Shown: positions 1 to 8,210, counted from the stretch's first letter. The stretch is DNA of 64,000 nt from Streptomyces ferrugineus (GCF_015160855.1 NZ_CP063373.1:5518001-5582000); one strand, 5' to 3'. The notes: generated by a model not told the origin, from the letters alone. Made by a program: numbers and translations.

Positions 1-1278
1 GGACGGGACGTGCTGGGCCGCGGGCGCACGGGCTCGGGCAAGACACTCGCCTTCGGCCTGCCGGTGCTGGCCCGGCTGGACGGGCGGCGGGCCCAGCCCC
101 GACAGCCGCTCGCTCTCGTCCTCGTGCCCACCCGGGAACTGGCCCAGCAGGTCGCCGACGCCCTCGCCCCCTACGCCCGTGCGCTGCGCCTGCGGCTCGC
201 CACCGTGGTGGGCGGCATGGGGATCGGCCGCCAGGCGAGTGCGCTGCGCGGCGGCACCGAGGTGGTCGTAGCGACACCCGGCCGGCTCAAGGACCTCATC
301 GAACGGGGCGACTGCCGGCTGGACCAGGTCGCCGTCACCGTCCTGGACGAAGCCGACCAGATGGCCGACATGGGCTTCATGCCACAGGTGACCGCACTGC
401 TCGACCAAGTCGGCCCCGGCGGCCAGCGGTTGCTGTTCTCAGCCACCCTGGACCGCAACATCGACCTCCTGGTGCGCCGCTACCTCCACGACCCCGTGGT
501 GCACTCGGTCGACCCGTCCGCGGGCGCCGTCGCCACCATGGAGCACCATCTGCTGCACGTCCGCGACGCCGACAAGCACACCACCGCGACCGAGATCGCC
601 GCCCGCGACGGGCGGGTGATCATGTTCCTGGACACCAAGCACGCGGCCGACCGGCTGGCCAAGCACCTGCTGTCCGTCGGTGTGCGCGCCTCGGCCCTGC
701 ACGGCGGCAAGTCCCAGCCACAGCGCAACCGGACGCTCGCCCAGTTCAAGGACGGTCATGTGACGGTCCTGGTGGCCACCAATGTCGCCGCCCGCGGGAT
801 CCACGTCGACGACCTCGACCTCGTCGTGAACGTCGACCCTCCCGGCGATCACAAGGACTACCTGCACCGCGGCGGCCGTACCGCGCGTGCCGGTGAGTCC
901 GGCACCGTCGTCACCCTCGTCCTGCCGCACCAACGTCGCGCGATGGACCGTCTGATGACCGACGCCGGCATCACCCCGCGCAGTGCCCTGGTCCGCCCGG
1001 GCGAGGCCGAACTGCATCGCATCACGGGCGCCCGGACGCCCTCCGGCGTGCCCGTCACGCTCACCGCACCGGTCGCCGAACAGAGCGCACGGACGGAATC
1101 CGCCAACCGCGGCCGGAAGGGACCAGCCGCCGGCCGGAGTCGGAGGGGACGGAACGCCGGCCGCGGTGGGGCCGGACGGGCCACGGGCCGCGGTGAGGAC
1201 GGACGAGCCACCGGCGGCGGTGAGGCCGGACGGGCCGTCGGCCGGAATCGGCACTCCGCCCCGCGGAACAACCCATAG
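1..1278 (+). CDS. DEAD-box ATP-dependent RNA helicase, 5' end missing
   Basis: The gene runs in from the left edge: its frame is already open at base 1, so the true start lies outside the window. It should unwind RNA duplexes in the cytoplasm using ATP. The helicase motifs appear in order: Walker A GRTGSGKT near the left edge, PTREL, TPGR, the DEAD box in VLDEADQMADMGF, SAT in LLFSATLD, and the motif VI arginine finger in HRGGRTARAG. About 90 residues of Gly/Arg-rich tail follow the core, a common RNA-binding extension in actinobacterial members. That tail holds three copies of a nine-residue repeat. The family is certain; the RNA target is unknown. Confidence 0.95.
   Translation, partial: GRDVLGRGRTGSGKTLAFGLPVLARLDGRRAQPRQPLALVLVPTRELAQQVADALAPYARALRLRLATVVGGMGIGRQASALRGGTEVVVATPGRLKDLIERGDCRLDQVAVTVLDEADQMADMGFMPQVTALLDQVGPGGQRLLFSATLDRNIDLLVRRYLHDPVVHSVDPSAGAVATMEHHLLHVRDADKHTTATEIAARDGRVIMFLDTKHAADRLAKHLLSVGVRASALHGGKSQPQRNRTLAQFKDGHVTVLVATNVAARGIHVDDLDLVVNVDPPGDHKDYLHRGGRTARAGESGTVVTLVLPHQRRAMDRLMTDAGITPRSALVRPGEAELHRITGARTPSGVPVTLTAPVAEQSARTESANRGRKGPAAGRSRRGRNAGRGGAGRATGRGEDGRATGGGEAGRAVGRNRHSAPRNNP
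1159..1239 (+). repeat. Three tandem 27-bp repeats in the helicase tail
   Basis: Units at 1159-1185, 1186-1212 and 1213-1239 each encode nine residues of the pattern G-R/G-G-x-x-G-R-A-T/V. They stay in frame and extend the Gly/Arg-rich RNA-binding tail. Unit-number variation between strains would change tail length without a frameshift. Confidence 0.75.
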
Positions 1279-1355
1279 CCCAGGCCCGCCGGATCCGCTC
1301 CCGCGCCGGGCGTGCCTTCGCCCGTCCGCGCCGCCCCGACGAAGAGGAGAAGCCC

Positions 1356-1763
1356 TTGACGCCGATCCCGCCTGACACGCTGCCGGCCACAAGCGCCGAC
1401 GGCACCGGTCTGACCGCCTGCGACGCCATGCACGCTCCCGGTCCCCAGGTGGACGACCACATGACCGTCGACGTGGCCCTGTCCGTGCTCATCAGCGCGC
1501 GCGTCCCGCATCTGCTGCTCCAGGACGAGGACGGGCGGTGCGCGGGGCTGGTCACGCTGGCCCAGCTCTCCGCGTATCGCGGCGGCTCGTGGTACGGCCA
1601 CCGCAGACGGTTGCGGGACATACCGCTCGACCGCGGACCCTTCACCTCGTCCGTGGCCGAACTCGGCGAGGCCGAAGCCGCCATGCGGGTCAGGGCCCTG
1701 GACATGTCCCCTGTGATCGACGAGCACGGCTACGCCCTGGGCGTCCTCGCGCTCACCCACTGA
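1356..1763 (+). CDS. Small CBS-domain protein
   Basis: This 135-residue protein is built almost entirely of a CBS-like pair. The first repeat has the MTVDVALSVLISARVPHLLLQDEDGRCAGLVT pattern in two parts; the second ends with SPVIDEHGYALGVLAL. CBS pairs usually bind adenosine nucleotides and act as regulatory sensors, but no catalytic domain is attached here, so the partner is unknown. The start is TTG at 1356, chosen because GAAGAGGAGA ends five bases upstream and is a good ribosome binding site. It follows the helicase by 77 bases on the same strand and may be co-transcribed with it. Confidence 0.75.
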   Translation: MTPIPPDTLPATSADGTGLTACDAMHAPGPQVDDHMTVDVALSVLISARVPHLLLQDEDGRCAGLVTLAQLSAYRGGSWYGHRRRLRDIPLDRGPFTSSVAELGEAEAAMRVRALDMSPVIDEHGYALGVLALTH

Positions 1764-1821
1764 CCGCCGTCGCACGGTCGGCCCCTCCGGTGTTCTCTCC
1801 CCCAACTCTGTGGAGGCATCC

Positions 1822-2109
1822 ATGCGTTGTGTCATCGCCCGTTTCCCGTTCGACCTCACCAAGGGCGAGGTCGAGCAGTCCATGAGCGGCATCACGCCCG
1901 AACCGGTCACCGGTGTGGCCGTCGCCATCGGCCGCCGCGTCTACCCCGTGATGCAGGTCGGGGAAGTGATCACCAGGCAGGACCGCCGCGACTTCACCTC
2001 GGGTGAGATGCGCCGGGCGCTGACCCGGCTCGGCTTCACCTGCCACGACGCCCCTACGACCACACCGGTCGAGGCCGCGCGGCCCGACCAGGGACTGCTG
2101 GGCTGGTGA
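1822..2109 (+). CDS. Conserved actinobacterial protein of unknown function
   Basis: This 95-residue soluble protein begins MRCVIARFPFDLTKGEVEQS and resembles small conserved Streptomyces proteins found near the helicase and CBS genes. I do not recognise a catalytic motif. The open frame reaches back to a GTG at 1810, but GGAGG at 1812-1816 is ideally placed for the ATG at 1822, which I use as the start. It contains paired phrases such as VGEVITRQDRRDFTSGEMRRALTRLGF that suggest an alpha/beta fold. It lies 58 bases after the CBS gene and probably shares its transcript. No function can be assigned. Confidence 0.65.
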   Translation: MRCVIARFPFDLTKGEVEQSMSGITPEPVTGVAVAIGRRVYPVMQVGEVITRQDRRDFTSGEMRRALTRLGFTCHDAPTTTPVEAARPDQGLLGW

Positions 2110-2148
2110 CACTCGCTTCCTTCCGCGCGCCGAGACCCGTCATGGGGC

Positions 2149-2154
2149 TAGGCT
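2149..2154 (+). promoter_or_regulatory. Putative -10 box, leaderless start
   Basis: TAGGCT ends eight bases before the ATG at 2163. A GAGG lies only one base from the start codon, too close for a normal ribosome binding site, so a leaderless message is likely. No clear -35 box is visible. Confidence 0.35.
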
Positions 2155-2162
2155 CCTGAGGC

Positions 2163-2552
2163 ATGAAGCACCCCGACGACCTGCTCGTCGCGATCGCAGC
2201 GACGGTGGAGTCGCAGCACAGCAGTCAGATGTCCCTGACCGTGGTGACTCCAGGAGCCGTCATCACGGGACGGCTGGCCCCGGAAGCCCTGTGGAAGGAA
2301 CGCGTGGCCGAGGTCCTGCGGGACTCCGAGCACCTGGGGCGGTTCGCCGCCGTGTCCACCCCGTCCCAGGGCGGCACCGACCGCCGACCGGAGCACGATG
2401 GGACCGAACCCGCGCCCACGCACCTCCACTTCCACGTCGCCCGGATCCTCCAGGGAAGCTTCGGCATCCCCGACACGGGAGGCATGTACCGCGTCGCGCT
2501 GGCGGACGTGAGCGCGTGGACCATCGGGGACATCGGCTATTCGGACCAGTGA
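2163..2552 (+). CDS. Conserved hypothetical protein, possibly GvpU-like
   Basis: This 129-residue protein opens MKHPDDLLVAIAATVESQHS and continues with a beta-rich stretch, MSLTVVTPGAVITGRLAPEALW. That opening resembles gas-vesicle accessory GvpU-like proteins, which share the pattern of a short helix followed by strands ending in G-x-V-I-x-G. The resemblance is from memory and weak, and no other gas vesicle gene is visible in this window. There is no signal peptide or membrane segment. The gene faces the convergent methyltransferase gene at 2629. Confidence 0.6.
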   Translation: MKHPDDLLVAIAATVESQHSSQMSLTVVTPGAVITGRLAPEALWKERVAEVLRDSEHLGRFAAVSTPSQGGTDRRPEHDGTEPAPTHLHFHVARILQGSFGIPDTGGMYRVALADVSAWTIGDIGYSDQ

Positions 2553-2610
2553 GGCCGGTGGCGTCTGCGCACGGCGCGGTCCGGTGGCCCGGACGTACGG
2601 GATCCACCAC

Positions 2611-2628
2611 GCCCTTCGCTCCAAGGGC
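2611..2628 (-). terminator. Short hairpin between convergent genes
   Basis: GCCCTT at 2611-2616 pairs with AAGGGC at 2623-2628 around a six-base loop, directly after the stop codon of the minus-strand methyltransferase. The stem is only six base pairs, so this is a weak candidate. Confidence 0.25.
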
Positions 2629-3267
2629 TCACGCCTCACCCCGCCGAACGCGCCACACATTGTCTTCCCGGAAGCCCTCCACGCCCTCCGGCGACACATG
2701 CACGCTGCGCACCGTCTCCAGCGTCTCCACGGTCCAGTCGGCCTCCGGCAGGGCGAGTTCGTCGAGGACGCCGCGCAGTGTCGGGAACTCCGCCTCGAAG
2801 GGCGGCTCGGTCTGCCAGGACGGCCAGCCGGCGTGCATGACGAGGAGCAGGGTGCCGCCGGCCGCGACCGCGTCGGCGGCCTGCCGCAGGATCCGCTGCT
2901 GGTCCAGCTCGACCGGCGACTGCAGGAACTGCGCGTTGACCAGGTCGAAGGGGCCCTCGGGGAACGTCTCGCCCAGCACGTGACGCTCCCAGGCCGTACG
3001 GTCCCTCACACCGGCCTCGGCGGCATGCAGGGCGGCACGCTCCAGCGCCGTGTGGGAGATGTCGACGCCGGTGACCCGCCAGCCGCGCGAGGCGAGCCAC
3101 ACCGCGTCGGCGCCCTCACCGCATCCGAGGTCGAGGGCCCTGCCCGGGGCGAGGTGGCCGGCCTCGCGCACGAGCAGGGAGTTGGGGCGGCCGCTCCACA
3201 GCCGGCCGCCGTCGCGGTAGCGGGCCTCCCAGAACTCGGCGGCCGTCGGGGAGTGGGGCTCGGTCAT
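2629..3267 (-). CDS. Class I SAM-dependent methyltransferase
   Basis: This 212-residue enzyme should transfer a methyl group from S-adenosylmethionine to a small molecule. The SAM-binding motif I is clear in RALDLGCGEGADAVWLASRG, followed by the acidic loop VTGVDIS and the post-motif FDLVNAQFLQS. The opening AAEFWEARYRDGG resembles the small tellurite- or thiopurine-type methyltransferase group. The frame is open to 3552, but GGAGG lies four bases before the ATG at 3267, which fits the family length. It is convergent with the gene at 2163 and divergent from that at 3481. The substrate cannot be read from sequence. Confidence 0.85.
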   Translation of the reverse strand: MTEPHSPTAAEFWEARYRDGGRLWSGRPNSLLVREAGHLAPGRALDLGCGEGADAVWLASRGWRVTGVDISHTALERAALHAAEAGVRDRTAWERHVLGETFPEGPFDLVNAQFLQSPVELDQQRILRQAADAVAAGGTLLLVMHAGWPSWQTEPPFEAEFPTLRGVLDELALPEADWTVETLETVRSVHVSPEGVEGFREDNVWRVRRGEA

Positions 3268-3468
3268 GTCGCCTCCGGAGTGCGCGGTGTCGATGGCGGG
3301 ACTCGGGCGAGGGCCCGGTCCATGCCCTGAAGGCTGCGGGATGCCGCGGTCGGTGACAAAGGGACTTGCTGTTCCGGCAAAGCGATCTCTGGGTGAGGCC
3401 TCAGGAGTACGACTTTGGTGCCGGTCCGCCCGGGCCCGCGGCCCGATTCGCCGAGCCCTCACCCCGCC

Positions 3469-3474
3469 TAGCGT
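3469..3474 (+). promoter_or_regulatory. Putative -10 box, leaderless start
   Basis: TAGCGT lies six bases before the ATG at 3481, and no purine-rich ribosome binding site precedes that ATG. This is the pattern of a leaderless message. Confidence 0.45.
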
Positions 3475-3480
3475 CGAGCC

Positions 3481-4107
3481 ATGCGTATAGGACTTCTCGG
3501 TACCGGCAACGTCGCACGCGCACTGGCCCACGGCTGGCGAGCCGCAGGGCACGATGTGCTGCTCGGTTCACGTGCACCTAAGGAACGCGCCGACCTCGGC
3601 CTGCCGGTGGCGGGCCTGCACGAGACGGCCGCGCACGCGGAGGTGCTCGTCAACGCCACCCCGGGGACCGTCTCGGTCGAGTTGCTGCGCTCCATCGGGC
3701 GACCGGCCCTGGCCGGCAAGCTCCTGATCGACGTCGGGGTCGGCCTCTCCGACGACTACACCGAGCTCTCGCACCCCAACAGCAGCCTGGGAGAACAGAT
3801 CCAGGGGGCCTTTCCCCTGACCCCCGTCGTCAAGACGCTGTGCACCATGGACTCGACGGTCATGATCGCCCCGGACGGCCTCGACGGCCCGAGCACCGTC
3901 TTCCTCTCCGGCGACGACGCCGAAGCCAAGCGGACCACCGGCCGCCTGCTCACCGACCTCGGCTGGCCCCCGTCGTCCCAGCTGGACATCGGGGGCATCG
4001 CCACGGCACGCGGGCAGGAGCACTTCGCGCTGCTCTTCATGGGCATCGCGGGCGGTCTGGGGGCCCACGCGTTCAACATCAACGTGGTCACGCGCGCCGC
4101 CGGGTAG
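3481..4107 (+). CDS. NADPH-dependent F420 reductase-like protein
   Basis: This 208-residue protein starts with a Rossmann fingerprint, MRIGLLGTGNVARALAHGW, followed by LLGSRAPKER, where the arginine suits NADP(H) binding. That is the layout of the F420-dependent NADP oxidoreductase family. The middle carries LINATPG-like text (VLVNATPGTVSVELL) and a conserved KTLCTMDSTVM loop. Family members move hydride between NADPH and coenzyme F420 or act as related small reductases. The protein is a little short for a true Fno enzyme, so its exact reaction is uncertain. The start needs no ribosome binding site because a -10-like TAGCGT sits six bases upstream. It ends two bases from the convergent gene at 4109. 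Confidence 0.8.
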   Translation: MRIGLLGTGNVARALAHGWRAAGHDVLLGSRAPKERADLGLPVAGLHETAAHAEVLVNATPGTVSVELLRSIGRPALAGKLLIDVGVGLSDDYTELSHPNSSLGEQIQGAFPLTPVVKTLCTMDSTVMIAPDGLDGPSTVFLSGDDAEAKRTTGRLLTDLGWPPSSQLDIGGIATARGQEHFALLFMGIAGGLGAHAFNINVVTRAAG

Positions 4108-4108
4108 C

Positions 4109-4900
4109 TCACTCGCCCGGCGCCTCCAGCCAGAAGCCCGCGCGGGTCCGCCACAGGTCGAGGAGCGCGGCATCGCCCTCGATCTCCACGGCGGGCGCGG
4201 GCCGCTTGTAGAAGAACAGGAGCAGGTCGGTCACCGGGCCGCGTGCGGTCGCGGTGGCTTCCTCGGAACCGGGGCGCCAGACGGGCCGCTCACCGGCGAG
4301 GGCGACGAGCCACCGGCCGGCGCCGGCCGCGTCGAAGTGGAGCGTGCGGTCGGCGCCGAGCAGGTCGGGCAGATCCGGCCGGAGCTCGAACGCCTCGGGG
4401 AAGGTGGAGTACTCCAGCCACTCCTCCACCGCGTCGACGGCGAGGGCGTCCTCGAGCTCGAACTCGGCGCCGGCCGCCAGGGCGGCGTCGGCCCGGTGCA
4501 CGACGGTCTCGTACGTCATGCGCCGCGCCCAGAACGCCACCGGCGCCGGCTTCTCCTCGGAGGGGTTCCACGCCCGGGCGTCGGGCCCGGCGGCGCGGAG
4601 GGTGGCGCTGAGCCGTGCCGCGCCCCCGGTGAGCCACGGGATCAGGACGGACGCGTCCTCGTCGGTGTAGGCGGTGAGGTCGTTGACCAGGCCGTCGGGG
4701 ACGGGACCGGTGGACCCGGTCCGGACGATCTCCTCCGCCCAGCGGTGGTCGCCGCCCACGTGCCGCAGCAGTTGGCCCAGGTTCCAGCCGGGGCAGGTGA
4801 GCACCGGGGCGGTCAGGTCCGCGCCGTGCACATGGGCCGCGAGCCGTTCGGTCTGGGAGACGATCTCGTCGCAGTAGCGGTCGAAGGTCAGCGAGGTCAT
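4109..4900 (-). CDS. Maleylpyruvate isomerase family mycothiol-dependent enzyme
   Basis: This 263-residue protein has the two-part MDMPI architecture. The N-terminal DinB-like metal-binding bundle is seen in CPGWNLGQLLRHVGGDHRWAEEIV, whose histidines are the expected zinc ligands. A smaller C-terminal domain follows from about residue 165. Mycothiol is the actinobacterial thiol, and family members isomerise or conjugate small molecules with it. The frame extends upstream to 4969, but the ATG at 4900 begins the conserved part MTSLTFDRYCDEIVSQTERL. CATCAT six bases upstream could be a leaderless -10 box. The substrate is unknown. Confidence 0.8.
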   Translation of the reverse strand: MTSLTFDRYCDEIVSQTERLAAHVHGADLTAPVLTCPGWNLGQLLRHVGGDHRWAEEIVRTGSTGPVPDGLVNDLTAYTDEDASVLIPWLTGGAARLSATLRAAGPDARAWNPSEEKPAPVAFWARRMTYETVVHRADAALAAGAEFELEDALAVDAVEEWLEYSTFPEAFELRPDLPDLLGADRTLHFDAAGAGRWLVALAGERPVWRPGSEEATATARGPVTDLLLFFYKRPAPAVEIEGDAALLDLWRTRAGFWLEAPGE

Positions 4901-5003
4901 CGCCTCATGATGCCGCAGGGCCGGAGGGGCCTCGCCGGTGGTCTCGGATACTGTGTGCGGCCTGAGCAAGATCGGTTAGCGGTTGGGGTGGGGAGAGATC
5001 ACG

Positions 5004-5705
5004 ATGGTGGTGGGGGCGAGACGGGTTCGGCGTCGGCTGGCCCAGGCGGCGTTGCTGGCCGTGGTGCTGACGGGATGTTCGGGGGTGGCGCAGGACGATC
5101 CGAAGACGCCGTCGAGCGCATCGGCGGCGGCCGAGGCGGCGCGTGCCGACGAAACGGCGAGTGGTGGCGATACGGCGGTGAAGAGCGGGGGCACCATCGG
5201 CGCGGCCGGATCGGCGTGCGAACTCCCCGTCACCTTCGACATCGCCGAGGACTGGAAGGCGGAGGCCGTCGACGGCGGGGACGGCTCCGGGGAAGCCGAC
5301 AGCGAACTGGCCCAGGAGATCGCCGACGCGCTTCTGCACCAGGGCCCGGTCACGGCCACCTGCGAGATCGACGCCAAGCCGGCCGGGAACATCGGCTTCC
5401 TGCGCATCTGGAAGGGCAAGGCGGGTGACGACGACGCGCGTGCCGTACTGGAGGGCTTCGTGAAGGCGGAGAAGGGCGTCAGCAAGGCGAAGTACAGCGC
5501 GTTCGAGGCGGGCGGCCTCACCGGGGCCGAGGTGAACTACCTCGTCACCAGCGAGCTCCTCGATGAGACGAAGGAGGAGTCGGCGCTGGCCGTCGCCACG
5601 AAGCAGGGCCCGGTCGTCATCCACCTCGGCGGAATGGACACCGACGAGCACCGGGCGATGCTGCCGGCGTACGAGCTCGCCAAGCGGACGCTGCGGGCCG
5701 GCTGA
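5004..5705 (+). CDS. Secreted lipoprotein of unknown function
   Basis: This 233-residue protein has an Arg-rich N-terminus, a hydrophobic core (LAQAALLAVVLTGC) and a lipobox LTGC whose Cys25 would be lipidated, so the mature protein should sit on the outer face of the membrane. An Ala/Asp-rich linker follows to about residue 70. The remainder has two cysteines (ACELPV and TCEID) and an alpha/beta look, typical of streptomycete lipoproteins with no known function. A TTG at 4983 is in frame, but GGGAGA at 4991-4996 serves the ATG at 5004. No neighbour suggests a partner. Confidence 0.8.
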   Translation: MVVGARRVRRRLAQAALLAVVLTGCSGVAQDDPKTPSSASAAAEAARADETASGGDTAVKSGGTIGAAGSACELPVTFDIAEDWKAEAVDGGDGSGEADSELAQEIADALLHQGPVTATCEIDAKPAGNIGFLRIWKGKAGDDDARAVLEGFVKAEKGVSKAKYSAFEAGGLTGAEVNYLVTSELLDETKEESALAVATKQGPVVIHLGGMDTDEHRAMLPAYELAKRTLRAG

Positions 5706-5720
5706 GCGACGCATGAGTCC

Positions 5721-5754
5721 GGCGCGCGGGCCTTCAGCAGGCGGCGCCCGCGCC
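5721..5754 (+). terminator. GC-rich hairpin after the lipoprotein gene
   Basis: GGCGCGCGGGC at 5721-5731 can pair with GCCCGCGCC at 5746-5754 if two bases bulge out. It begins 15 bases after the lipoprotein stop. There is no T-run, as is common in Streptomyces terminators. Confidence 0.4.
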
Positions 5755-5769
5755 GGAGTCGGGGCCGCG

Positions 5770-6060
5770 CTGTTGCCGTTCTTCATGACGGTGGAGCCGA
5801 AGCTGGTGGACGCGAGGTCGGTGACACCCCAGACGGTGCTGCCGGTGCAGCGCGAGACGGCGAGGCAGGCCCGCACCACGTTGCTGTAACTGTGGGCCTG
5901 GGCCGAGCCCGAGCCCTCGATGTCCAGCTCGGTGATCTGCGGTCGGCGGTGCCGAGTCCGGCGACCCGGCCCGGCAACTGGGAGTGCCAGACCAGGGTGT
6001 GGCCGCGGACCTTGGCGCCGGCCGCGGCGAGCAGGCCGGCCATGCCGAGGGCCAGTGCGG
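5770..6060 (-). pseudogene. Remnant of a GH10 endo-1,4-beta-xylanase
   Basis: Three pieces of a secreted GH10 xylanase can be read on the minus strand, but not in one frame. The first is a signal-peptide-like ALGMAGLLAAAGA. It is joined directly to the core motif KVRGHTLVWHSQLPG. After a frame change comes ITELDIEGSGSAQAHSYSNV, which holds the catalytic nucleophile glutamate, and then CTGSTVWGV. In intact enzymes roughly 100 residues separate HTLVWHSQ from TELDI; here only about 12 codons remain. The N-terminal half of the barrel is also missing. At least two deletions and one frameshift are therefore needed. The stretch 5706-6215 holds no intact gene. Confidence 0.75.
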
Positions 6061-6215
6061 GGCACCACCTCGTCTCCTTCCGGGATTCCGAGAGTTTCGT
6101 GGAGTTCTACGACTGCCCCTCGCGCTCTCCGCCCCGGTATAGAACGCGATCCCCCTCCGGCGTGAGCCACACCCGCAGATACTGTGTGACGGCCCCGGTC
6201 GGTGCCGCTGCTCGT

Positions 6216-6995
6216 CTACGCGCGGTCGGTGAGGAAGCGGTCCAGGGCCGTCGTCAGTTCGGCGGGCTTCTCCACCGGCAGTTCGTGGCCGGCGTCCAGC
6301 ACGCGGACCACCGCGTCCGGGTAGGCCTTGGCCATGCGCAGCATCTGGGAGAGGGGCAGCTGGATGTCGTGGTAGCCGTGCACCATCAGGGTCGGGACCT
6401 GTATCTGTCCGACCTGGTCCAGGATGTCGAAGGCGCGCATGGCGCCGTAGAGCGTCATGACGACCTCCCGGGGAGTCTCGGCGGAGGCGCGGATGTACTC
6501 GCGGATCTCCTCGCGCGGGTAGCCGGGGGCGAAGGCGCGCTGGATGTTGGCGGCGACGAACAGCTTGAAGGGGGCGAGCGTGGAGGCTGCCATCAGCAGG
6601 GCTCGGCCGCGGCTGTAGGCCATCTTCCCGATCGAGTTGACCAGCACCATGCGCTCGACCCGTTCCGGGTGGGCGAGTGCGATGGTCTGGGCGATCATGC
6701 CGCCCATGGAGTGGCCGATGATCACGAACCGCTCGATCTTGAGGTGGTCGAGGAGGGCGAGGACGTCGTCGGCCAGGTCGCCGACCCTGCGCGCGCCCGC
6801 TCCGGTGCTCTCGCCGTGCCCGCGCAGGTCGAGCCGGACGGCGCGGCGCCGCTCGGCGAAGTGGGCCATCTGGTGGTCCCAGCGGTGCCGGTCCGCCGTC
6901 CAGCCGTGCACGAACACCAGGGGCACGGCCTCGCCGTCGCGGGGGCCCTCGTCGTCGTACGTCAGTGTCGCGCCGTCGACTTCGAGCTGCGGCAT
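6216..6995 (-). CDS. Alpha/beta hydrolase, last gene of the PKS locus
   Basis: This 259-residue enzyme has a standard alpha/beta hydrolase core: oxyanion loop VHGWTADRHRWDHQ, nucleophile elbow GHSMGG with Ser96, a late acid in VHGYHDIQLP, and catalytic His in LDAGHELPV. No signal peptide is present, so it should act in the cytoplasm on an ester or thioester. It lies 63 bases downstream of the previous hydrolase on the same strand and could share its transcript. A dyad at 7021-7034, related to one before the first gene of the locus, suggests it may also have its own promoter. The start ATG at 6995 has AGGAGGCG six bases upstream. The true substrate is unknown. Confidence 0.88.
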   Translation of the reverse strand: MPQLEVDGATLTYDDEGPRDGEAVPLVFVHGWTADRHRWDHQMAHFAERRRAVRLDLRGHGESTGAGARRVGDLADDVLALLDHLKIERFVIIGHSMGGMIAQTIALAHPERVERMVLVNSIGKMAYSRGRALLMAASTLAPFKLFVAANIQRAFAPGYPREEIREYIRASAETPREVVMTLYGAMRAFDILDQVGQIQVPTLMVHGYHDIQLPLSQMLRMAKAYPDAVVRVLDAGHELPVEKPAELTTALDRFLTDRA

Positions 6996-7020
6996 GGTCG
7001 CCTCCTGGCGTGCGCTGGGG

Positions 7021-7034
7021 TTACTGAGCGGTAG
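7021..7034. promoter_or_regulatory. Putative operator, TACTnnnCGGTAG type
   Basis: TTACTGAGCGGTAG is an imperfect dyad 26 bases upstream of the start of the hydrolase gene at 6995. It shares TACT, three variable bases and CGGTAG with the reverse strand of the dyad at 26187-26204 before the FAAL gene. Such sites are typical of TetR-family regulators of fatty acid metabolism; no such regulator is encoded nearby. Confidence 0.4.
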
Positions 7035-7058
7035 GGTATCCGGCCCGGTGGCCGCCGG

Positions 7059-8210
7059 TCACCGGCGTTCGCCCAGGAAATCGAGGATGTGCCCGAACAC
7101 GTCGAGGGCCGCTCCCCTGCCGAGGAACGTGTCCAGGTGGCCGTAGCCGGGGATCTCGGTGTACGTCACGTCGAGCTGCGGCTGACGGTGAGCGAGGACG
7201 TCGTGGCAGAGCTTCTGGGAGTCGAGCCACAGGCCGTTCTCGCTGCCCGCGAGGAGCAGGACGGGGGTGTCGATACGGGCGGCCGCGTCCAGGGCGTTCT
7301 GCGGGAGGGCGCGGTAGCGGTGGTCGGTGTCGTGCCAGCGCACGACGGTGCGGGCCAGTTCGATGCGGCGCAGGTGCGGCAGGATCCACAGGGGCGCGGG
7401 GCCGAGGAGTTCGGCGAGCCGGCCGTGGGTGGTGTCGGTCAGGTGCTCGTGGACGAAGAGGGACGCGCCGGTCCCCCAGGCCGAGTTGTGCAGGATCTGG
7501 CAGGTGGGGTCCGGGCAGGTCGCCTTGCGGGAGGCCAGCGCGAACAGCGGGGTGTACTTCGACCACAGGCCGACCTGGCGGAAGTCGACGGGGATGTGGT
7601 CGATACGGGACTTCAGCAGTTCCCCGGCCAGCGTCATGCGCAGGGAGGTGCGGCCCGCGAGCTTCGGCGTGAGGAAGACGCCCTGGGAGACGACGCCCGC
7701 GAGGCCCGGCACCAGTCCCGCCGTCATGCTCAGGGAGAGCGTGAGCGAGCCGATGCAGTGGGCGACCGCGAACAGGGGGCGGTCGCCGATGCGGGTGCGG
7801 ATGTGGGCGACGGCCTCGGGGATGTCGTACAGGGCGACGTCGTCGTAGGTGTAGCGGCGGCCCGTCTCGTTGTAGGGCAGCCGGCGACTGCCCCGCCAGT
7901 CGAGCAGCCAGGGCTCGTAGCCCTCGTCCAGGAGGACGTCGACCAGGTTGCGGGTCTCGGGCAGCAGGAACATGTCGGCCGAGGCGGTGTGCCCGTGCAG
8001 GAGCAGCACGGCGGGGCGGTCCCGGTCGCCCCGGTCGCCGGGGTCGATGCGGGTCAGGCCGAGGCGTACGCCGTCGCTCGTGTGGAACGGGATCTCCTCG
8101 ACCTTGGCCGGGTCGAGCCGGTGGTGGAGAGGGCGCAAGGTCGTGGTGGTCCTCACCCTGCGCAGGGCGGGCCGGGTGGCGGTCCTGGGGTTCGGTGTGC
8201 GGAAGATCAT
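7059..8210 (-). CDS. Alpha/beta hydrolase with cysteine nucleophile, GMC-fusion type
   Basis: This 383-residue protein has an alpha/beta hydrolase fold with LLHGHTASADMF as the oxyanion region and PGYGHLD carrying the catalytic histidine. The nucleophile elbow reads AHCIGS, so Cys152 replaces the usual serine, as in PHA synthases and dienelactone hydrolases. The texts WLLDWRGSRRLP, VAHCIGS and VSQGVFLTP match the hydrolase half of the long GMC oxidoreductase-alpha/beta hydrolase fusions of actinobacteria (recognised from memory). It overlaps the thioester reductase gene by four bases (ATGA), so the two are translationally coupled. It probably acts on the released aldehyde or an acyl thioester. 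It does not look secreted. Confidence 0.82.
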   Translation of the reverse strand: MIFRTPNPRTATRPALRRVRTTTTLRPLHHRLDPAKVEEIPFHTSDGVRLGLTRIDPGDRGDRDRPAVLLLHGHTASADMFLLPETRNLVDVLLDEGYEPWLLDWRGSRRLPYNETGRRYTYDDVALYDIPEAVAHIRTRIGDRPLFAVAHCIGSLTLSLSMTAGLVPGLAGVVSQGVFLTPKLAGRTSLRMTLAGELLKSRIDHIPVDFRQVGLWSKYTPLFALASRKATCPDPTCQILHNSAWGTGASLFVHEHLTDTTHGRLAELLGPAPLWILPHLRRIELARTVVRWHDTDHRYRALPQNALDAAARIDTPVLLLAGSENGLWLDSQKLCHDVLAHRQPQLDVTYTEIPGYGHLDTFLGRGAALDVFGHILDFLGERR

